Of a DNA stretch of 64,000 nt, positions 58,011-64,000 are shown in pieces. The notes under the pieces were generated by a model. It saw nothing but the letters and a program-made list of their open reading frames with translations. It ran no database searches and was not told the DNA's origin. Numbering within the stretch: position 1 is the first letter of the stretch; each line of letters starts with the position of its first letter. The stretch is from NCBI GenBank assembly GCA_012845835.1, contig JABAKD010000016.1, positions 19,336,696 through 19,400,695 of the forward strand. The letters are read 5' to 3'. Origin of the DNA: Undaria pinnatifida (lineage: Eukaryota > Sar > Phaeophyceae > Laminariales > Alariaceae). A program made the position numbers and the translations under genes.

Positions 58011-58435
58011 ACTAAGGAAGTTCAGCAAGTTCAACGACTATCATTTCGTACTGGCCTGTGATTAGAGAAGTTGTACATGGACCAATTGCATAATACAGTC
58101 CAGATCGAGTGCGAGATCGGTGCAACATGCTTGGGTATCGTATTACAGCGCAGCAGTAATAAAGCCAATTCACTTCTTTTTTTTTCCCCATCCCATTTAT
58201 TATACTCGCAATACTCTCGCCCTCCCAGTAGTATAACTCAGATCCGGGGTCATATAGCGGGCCCTCCTCCCCCCTTCCCACTACGGTACATGCCACAATT
58301 TTTGTCGCGAGAATAATTCAGCATTTTCTTCCCTCGTCGATTCGCGTCAAATTGTACCTGCCCACGCTGCTAGGCGTTCTCAGCAGTTAGTTGATCCTAT
58401 TTTTGCATTTTTGCAAATAAAGTCAAATATCAACG

Positions 58436-58505
58436 GTGGGAATCGGACTAGGCTAGTATTCGAGGGTAACCACTCGACCACCGGGGCGACCGGCTCTATA
58501 TAACT
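58436..58505 (-). repeat. tRNA-derived repeat head, copy 2
   Basis: Minus strand: GCCGGTCGCCCCGGTGGTCG with AGTGGTTA is a good A box of the Leu/Ser-tRNA type, and AGTCCGATTCCCACC is a B-box-like core. Its first 16 bases equal the start of the 36.1 kb copy. The spacing and missing stems argue against a working tRNA. Confidence 0.5.
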
Positions 58506-58517
58506 CAGTTGAGATGA

Positions 58518-58916
58518 TCAGTCAGCAATCAGCAGCAAGAAGAACATAATGTAGGAAGCAACACAAAGTTACTTGTCAGTTACGTACTAACACGACCGGT
58601 TGCACTTGGCCAGCAAACGACCAAAACAGCAACGGAGAAAGGCACCATAGCAACAACAAAGCACGCCTTCCACACCGCCTATACTTCTCCAAAGGGTCTT
58701 CTCGGGGAAAAGAACAGCCCGCTGATGCGATACCGGGACGAATGCATGCCGCTGGTTTCTTCCGTGGATACCGTCTACCACTATGACCTTCGCGTGGCGC
58801 AGCGTAACAACAGGAACGATTTTTCCTCTTGTTTTTTTATGTCGAAATGTTGTTCCCTGTTTTTTGGTACACCCTCCCCATACCAAAGCCAGACAAAGCG
58901 TATGTATGTGTAGTAG
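58518..58916 (+). other. Open frame with protein-like text, unknown
   Basis: A frame open from about 58518 to a TAG at 58911-58913 contains good amino-acid variety (HAFHTAYTSPKGLLGEKNSP, then MRYRDECMPLVSSVDTVYHY and DLRVAQRNNRNDF). The only reasonable starts are internal ATGs (58725). The opposite strand is open too. It could be a worn fragment of a mobile-element protein; no family is recognised. Confidence 0.2.
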
Positions 58917-59344
58917 AGCATCAGTGTGTGTGCTCTTGCTCGTACCTATATTACTAGCACGGGAGTACAAGCTACGTCGATGTGCCCGAACTCATATAGT
59001 ACCACCCTCGAGGCCGGGGACGCAGCCACTCGTAATGCTGCTGTGTGACTTTTTATGGCGCAGTAATCGTAATCAATAACTCCTCGTTTTAGTCATGCGT
59101 GCGCTTGCCACGTCTATCCATGTACGTATATACGTACCTACCTAAATTCAATAAATAAATGCACTATGATACCTACCGCGGTACCATGGGAAATATTTTT
59201 ACAGTAAAAACTCTTTGTTTTGGGACAAAATATGACGCCAATATCGAAATAATGTCTTGCCAAGTTTAACTTTATCAACCTCTGCATACATCAATATACC
59301 CGAAGAATAGCTAGAGAGTACCGTTCAAAATACATTTTTTTGCG

Positions 59345-59835
59345 CATTTCCCGCTTGTCTCGCTCAGCCCTCATCCGCGTTCACGTCGTGGTGCGGAACG
59401 GATAAGGCAGGGTGTGGGGCGTTGGAGCCGCCCCTCGAAGACGGTGCTCGAACCAAGCGATTTGACCGAGAAATTTCAGTTTCGAGAATCCGATACTGAG
59501 GCCGAGACGAAAAAACTCCCGACCAAATATCTGTCCTCTCATAAAAAGAATCACCATATATAAACTCTGCAGACGTCAAGATCCAACCAAAGGCGCGAGA
59601 GTGCATGCCCAAAATACAACATTTTCGCAACTTTTCGCTTGTTTCGCCCAACCCCCATCTGCGTTCACGTCGAGGTTCGGAACGGACAAGGCAGGGCGAG
59701 CGTTGGAGCCGCCCCTCGAAGACGGCGCTCGAACGAATCAATTTGACCGAGAAATTCCAGTTTCGATAATCCCATACTGAGGCGGAGACGAAAAAAACTC
59801 CTGACCAAATCCTTGCCCCCTCGAAAAAAAGAATT
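59345..59835 (+). repeat. Dispersed repeat H, two tandem copies
   Basis: Two units of about 290 bp with 'gcttgtctcgctcagccc'-type starts, 'gttggagccgcccctcgaag', 'acggcgctcgaac' and 'tttgaccgagaaat'. A third copy lies at 63.26-63.48 kb. Repeat G copy 2 follows directly. Confidence 0.8.
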
Positions 59836-59839
59836 ATCA

Positions 59840-60625
59840 TATACTTCGAAGTATACAGATACAAGGGCTCCGCATGGGTGCCGGCGAATGCCGGCACCCA
59901 TACTCCGGGTAGGGCAGGGCAGCAATTCGACTTGTTCGATTCAATATTCGATAGAGATCGAAAACCGTTACCACACAACACATAGTCTACGCGTGTTGAA
60001 CGTAAAGTAATGCCAAGATATTGATATAGACTAACAGTGGACTACTTACTACTTCTGTTGTTTCCTCCGTTTTTCCGTTTCTTGCGTGAATCTGATTCCG
60101 AACTTCGTCATATATCTTTCGATCGGATAAATCCGAGCCCACGCAGACTGACCCTCTAGTTTGGCCACGAAGAGACATTTCGAGTTCGTTTCTTGACGTT
60201 TCGACTCAACCAAGCATCCAGCGCCAGCAGAGGGATGGCCAAAGGTTTGCTGCATGTTCTCTACGTAGCAACTGACAGGCGCGCACTGAGCCAGCTTTTG
60301 CTATTACATGTATGATACCATAATATAATACGCGCGATCGGAGTATCACACACAGCTCGCAAAGATGAGTTTCGACAAACTTCCATCTCACAGCAGCTGG
60401 AGTGTATTTTATTTTTATGATATCTAGATCCGAGGCTCCCAGACCGACTGTCTGTGTGTATAGTGATCGTGGAGAGACTTGCTGACGGTATTCTAGGCGT
60501 GAAACACGGTGTCGCTGCCTTCGTCATTCAATTCCTCGAATGCTATTATAATATTGTTGCTACTTGTTGCTGTAGACCACTCTCGTCTGGTCGATGGAAT
60601 ACTAGTAGTACGCGATAGCACTGAA
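59840..60625 (+). repeat. Dispersed repeat G, copy 2
   Basis: The longer partner of the 52.95 kb repeat, with 'tacaagggctccgcatgg', 'gtagggcagggcagcaattc', 'cgatcggataaatccgagcc' and 'ttcattcaattcctcgaatg'. It runs directly into the second satellite array. Confidence 0.75.
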
Positions 60626-60714
60626 CAAATAATTGGTAGTTGAGAATTTCAGGCTCGATCGAGTTTTAGACAAAAATAAAAACAAAATTCCTGGTGTGGC
60701 TTTTTGTCTAATTG

Positions 60715-61340
60715 CTGGTCGCTCATTGGCCGGAGATCGTACATAAAATAACCGTCATCTAGGGACGATAGGGTCCATTCCCAGAATCACAATCCATTCA
60801 CAGCAACTCCGACAACCCGGGAACGAACACGGGTATATCACCAGGATTGATACCTCTCCGCACAGTGTGGAAATCCTCAATGCCGCCGACCGGCCGATCT
60901 CTAATTGGCTAGGGTTCGTACATTATAGAGCCAGCTCCATCCGGGGACGATAGGGTCCCATCCCTGGTCCAGGGGTCATTCCATATATCTAAAAATTAGA
61001 CAAACGGGGGAAGAAACCCGAGTTATCTCGGGTCGACACCGCCCCTCACGGTGTGGAAACCCAATTCCAATGGCTAGAATGGCTGATTGGTTCGAGCTCC
61101 ACAGCGGGCCCCCACCCTAGTAGGAGGATGAAGAGGCTCACCAACCGATGGGGGGCAGTTCCGTCGCACACGGGGGAGATAGGGCCCCATCCCTGGTTCA
61201 GAAATCCTCCGAATCTCTACAGCCCCAGCAACGCGGGAACGATAACGACGGTCTCCCGGGTCGATATACCTCCCCGCACGGCGTGTCAACCCCGACTCCA
61301 TTGGCTTAATTCTCGTGATTGGCTCGTAGGCTTTGACCCA
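60715..61340 (+). repeat. Satellite array 2
   Basis: About three units of the 56.8 kb satellite. Its entry sequence ('gctcattggccgg', then 'cgatagggtcc') matches the entry of array 1 at about 56825, so the two arrays begin at the same point of the unit. Confidence 0.8.
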
Positions 61341-61609
61341 ATAAGCTCACAGTTATTTCGACCGAGTCGGGTTTTCTCGCATACTTCTCGCATGCGGCAA
61401 ACATTTGAAATGCGGGCGCAGTTCAATGAGTTATTTGCATGATACGTCGCACAAAAAATGCGATTTTGAGCCTATATAAGGTTGGCATGCCGAGCAAGCA
61501 CGCTCAAAATGAGGATGAGAAACATTTGAACAGCAACAACAGCGCCAAACGCCGTATAAATGGACGAATTAGAGCCATTTGTATGCAGGATTCAGCCCCC
61601 CCCGGTGAT

Positions 61610-61875
61610 AATCACATTTAATTTCAAACAAAAATGGGGTTTTCAAAGAAAAACGACATAATTATACGTGGAACTAAGACTGGCACGACTCGAGCATAAA
61701 AACCAACAGTGGAAAAAAATCTGAAATTAGGCCAAAACAGTGCGTATTTGACTCACTGGCATAATGGTCGAATAATCATGAAATACTTGCTGCCCGAATA
61801 ATCACCTCTTTGTCGCTTATGAGGCACCGAAAAATAACGCTGAAAATTCCGATCTCATTCGTTTTATCGGGTCAG
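61610..61875 (+). repeat. Dispersed repeat J, copy 2
   Basis: 'caaagaaaaacgacat', 'acagtgcgtatttg', 'ataatggtcgaataatc', 'ctctttgtcgctt' and 'gatctcattcg' appear in the same order as on the minus strand of 50.69-50.99 kb. Confidence 0.65.
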
Positions 61876-62159
61876 AAACCTAACTATGCTCGCCAATATT
61901 TTCATGGGTTTTCTTGCATACTACTCCGTCGGGCAAAAAAATGCCATGCGGCCGCAATTCGTACCAAACGCTCGACCTCGGGATGTTGGTGCCCAGAGCG
62001 TCACGATAAAGCCATTCGGGATCATAAGAAGAGCGGTCAAATCGCCATGTCCCGGCATACTAACAGCCATGTATATTGCCCACAACAGATAAGAGCAATG
62101 GGCGCCTGCTTCGGCTTGACACAACTGTCAGGGTGATCTTCAATCGGAATATAATACCC

Positions 62160-62242
62160 CTTTTCTTTCTTCTCTGTCCTTTCTATTATTTTCTTTTTTC
62201 CAATTGACTTGCGTCTGACGTGCGTATGCGTAGTGATAGGTA
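62160..62242 (-). repeat. Dispersed repeat B, 3'-end fragment (inverted)
   Basis: On the minus strand it reads 'cactacgcatacgcacgtc', then 'aagtcaattgg' and an A/G-rich tail, the same end and tail as copy 2 at 20.5 kb. A 5'-truncated copy with its tail intact is typical of retroposition. Confidence 0.7.
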
Positions 62243-62779
62243 CCACGGGATATGTGTGCAGAACATCCCTATTTTTATGATACTGCTATATCGTCGATTG
62301 CTGTGGCGCACAGGAGATATTGTCAAGAAGATCCCTATTACTCTGTATCATCGGTTAATTCCTGGCGAACGAGATGACATTTCCAAGATGATCCCTATAT
62401 TTTGTTATAGTGTAATCAATTAATCGCTGGCGCACACGATGTATTGATCAGCAACAACAACAACAACAGTCAGTACCCAGCTCAATTCTTGCAACCACAC
62501 AACAACGCGTTCGAAACACTACTATCTTGATAATCACACCTACCTTTGGAAGTGCATCCACGTTTCGTTTGTGGGGATAAATATACATGGAACTAGTGTG
62601 GGATATTTATTTTGCGGTCCTGAATGATGGATGGTGGATCGTGGACCAATATATACGGAACGACCCTTTGAAGCGGCGATGAAAAAGACTGACAAAACAT
62701 TGTTTCTCGTACTAGGATTTTTAAGAGCGACTCCATTCGTTGTGTTTGTTTTCTATTTATTTTATGCATATGGTCTGGC

Positions 62780-62960
62780 CTGTTTTGTTGTGTTCTTGTA
62801 CCCGATACGCTGCTAGCATTTCACTCGCTTTATACCTTGATTAATTGCGATTGTTTGGTTTATTTCGTCTCACAGTCTGTGGCCACAAAATAATAAGTTG
62901 TATCTCCCTAGGATGAAGAATCAGCACAGGCACTTGGTGTAATGATGTTGTTGGGTAGGG
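62780..62960 (+). repeat. Dispersed repeat I, copy 2
   Basis: 'cctgttttgttgtgttcttg', 'cacagtctgtggcca' and 'ctaggatgaagaatcagc' match 51.70-51.87 kb. A short piece of repeat H ('cccctcgaagac', near 62970) follows. Confidence 0.6.
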
Positions 62961-63264
62961 AGCGGCCCCCCTCGAAGACAACGAACGCTCGAAGAAAGGT
63001 ATTTGACATTGAAATCCGACATCGAAAAGCAACGGCACAGACAGCAGTCATTCGTACGATGTGCACAATAGACCGAACGCTTCGAGGTGTGACCATGAAA
63101 GAAGTGTGGTGGGGACGAAATAAGAAGCCAATTTGGAAATGATGCCAACTTGGAAATAAATGTTTTCCCATACCTGGTATGTTTTTTTCGTTAAAGCTCT
63201 GCATATGCCAAGATTCAAGAATAACTAGGGCGTATACCGCCCAAGATACAAAAAATTTGCGCAC

Positions 63265-63485
63265 TTCTTGCTTGTCTCGCTCAGCCCACGTACCCGATCC
63301 CGGCCAGGTGCGGAACGGATACGGCAGGGCGAGGGGCGTTTGAGCCGCCCGTCGAGGACGGCGCTCGAACGAAGCTATTTGACCGAGAATTCCAGTTCCG
63401 AGAATCGCATACTGAGGCCGAGACGGAATGAAAGTCCTGACCGAATCCCCCCCAAAAAGAATGATCATATATATACTTATATGTA
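63265..63485 (+). repeat. Dispersed repeat H, copy 3
   Basis: 'gcttgtctcgctcagccc', 'gcggaacggatacggcaggg', 'gacggcgctcgaacgaagc' and 'atactgaggccgagacgg' match the two tandem copies at 59.35-59.84 kb. Confidence 0.75.
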
Positions 63486-64000
63486 CGACCTACTGTGGTA
63501 CGAAGGAACCAGGGCTGGGGATACTATATCCCAGGTATATACCGGCGCGCACCCTGGTACGGGCACCAGGTTACCTTGGTATCAGGGTTGCCTGGTACGT
63601 GCGACAGCAGTGCACGCAGCTGGCCTGTCCTGCACGCCGATCCCAGGGACAGATTCTTCGAGGTTGTACTGTTTTGTTTAGAGGGAGTGTAGAGCGTAGA
63701 TTAGAGCTACAGTACACCTCACCAGAAACCTAGCCGCCGGGTATCCACGAGCACCCAACCGGATATCCACGGACGTTGTCCTGTTAAAATTGTGACGGCA
63801 CGGTGCGTGTGAAGTATATAGCCGGCAATTCGACTACGACAACAAGACGTGGTGGACCGAAAGTGACACCTTGTTTCGTGTGCGATGCGTGTTTTTTCCC
63901 ACCCCGGCCATCACGCCTACTCTTAGGTGCTGCGAGGAACATCAGCAATATACCCAGTACCATAACGATTAAAGTTACGTTGCATCAGAGTTGCCAATGG
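63486..64000. other. No feature recognised
   Basis: The window's right end has no supported gene. Bases 63525-63600 contain several overlapping CAGGTA and CCTGGTA strings ('ataccggcgcgcaccctgg', 'taccaggttaccttgg'), related to the TACCWGGTA motif but not exact. Confidence 0.35.

Noticed and set aside
1-64000. Bacterial operons, CRISPR arrays, prophage or defence islands
   Set aside because: Genes are spliced, repeats lack CRISPR spacing regularity, and no bacterial gene organisation is visible.

Overview
The window looks like nuclear DNA from a eukaryote with intron-rich genes. The best guess is a brown alga (stramenopile, Ectocarpus-like), but this lineage is inferred, not proven. The reasons are base composition near 50% GC, short exons separated by GT-AG introns of about 0.4-2.2 kb, proteins padded with Gly, Ala and Pro tracts, CAG microsatellites, and a dense background of old dispersed repeats. 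No bacterial gene layout, rRNA, intact canonical tRNA or CRISPR array was seen. Most long open frames are low-complexity or repeat DNA. I rebuilt the genes by hand from homology-like motifs and splice phases, so exon borders are predictions.

Layout. 1-8.9 kb: no convincing gene; tandem repeats, dispersed repeats and a foldback element. 9.0-15.9 kb: a divergent pair, with exon 1 of a CCDC124-like ribosome-associated protein on the minus strand and a five-exon gene of unknown function on the plus strand. 16-21 kb: repeat-rich, with no firm gene. 21.3-25.7 kb: a plus-strand gene encoding a Gly-rich N-terminal region fused to a complete NADAR (YbiA/DUF1768) domain spread over five exons, with a foldback transposon in one intron. 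25.7-34.8 kb: repeat-rich, no gene. 34.9-42.0 kb: a minus-strand, at least eight-exon transporter of the Major Facilitator Superfamily (spinster-like), with long low-complexity inserts in two loops and a C-terminal dileucine-type motif. 42-46 kb: a TA-flanked DNA transposon and a doubtful coding remnant. 46.2-49.1 kb: a two-exon gene for an Ala-rich protein of about 776 residues. 49-64 kb: repeats and satellites, a hAT transposase remnant, and two weak candidate coding fragments.

The genes show no operon-like link. The CCDC124-like gene and the five-exon gene start 568 bp apart and may share a promoter region. The rest of the window is a record of transposon activity: two TA-flanked elements with terminal inverted repeats, three foldback elements, tRNA-like retroposon heads, at least ten dispersed families with two or more copies, and satellite arrays. 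A 9-base near-palindrome, TACCWGGTA, occurs at least 17 times where chance predicts about 0.5.
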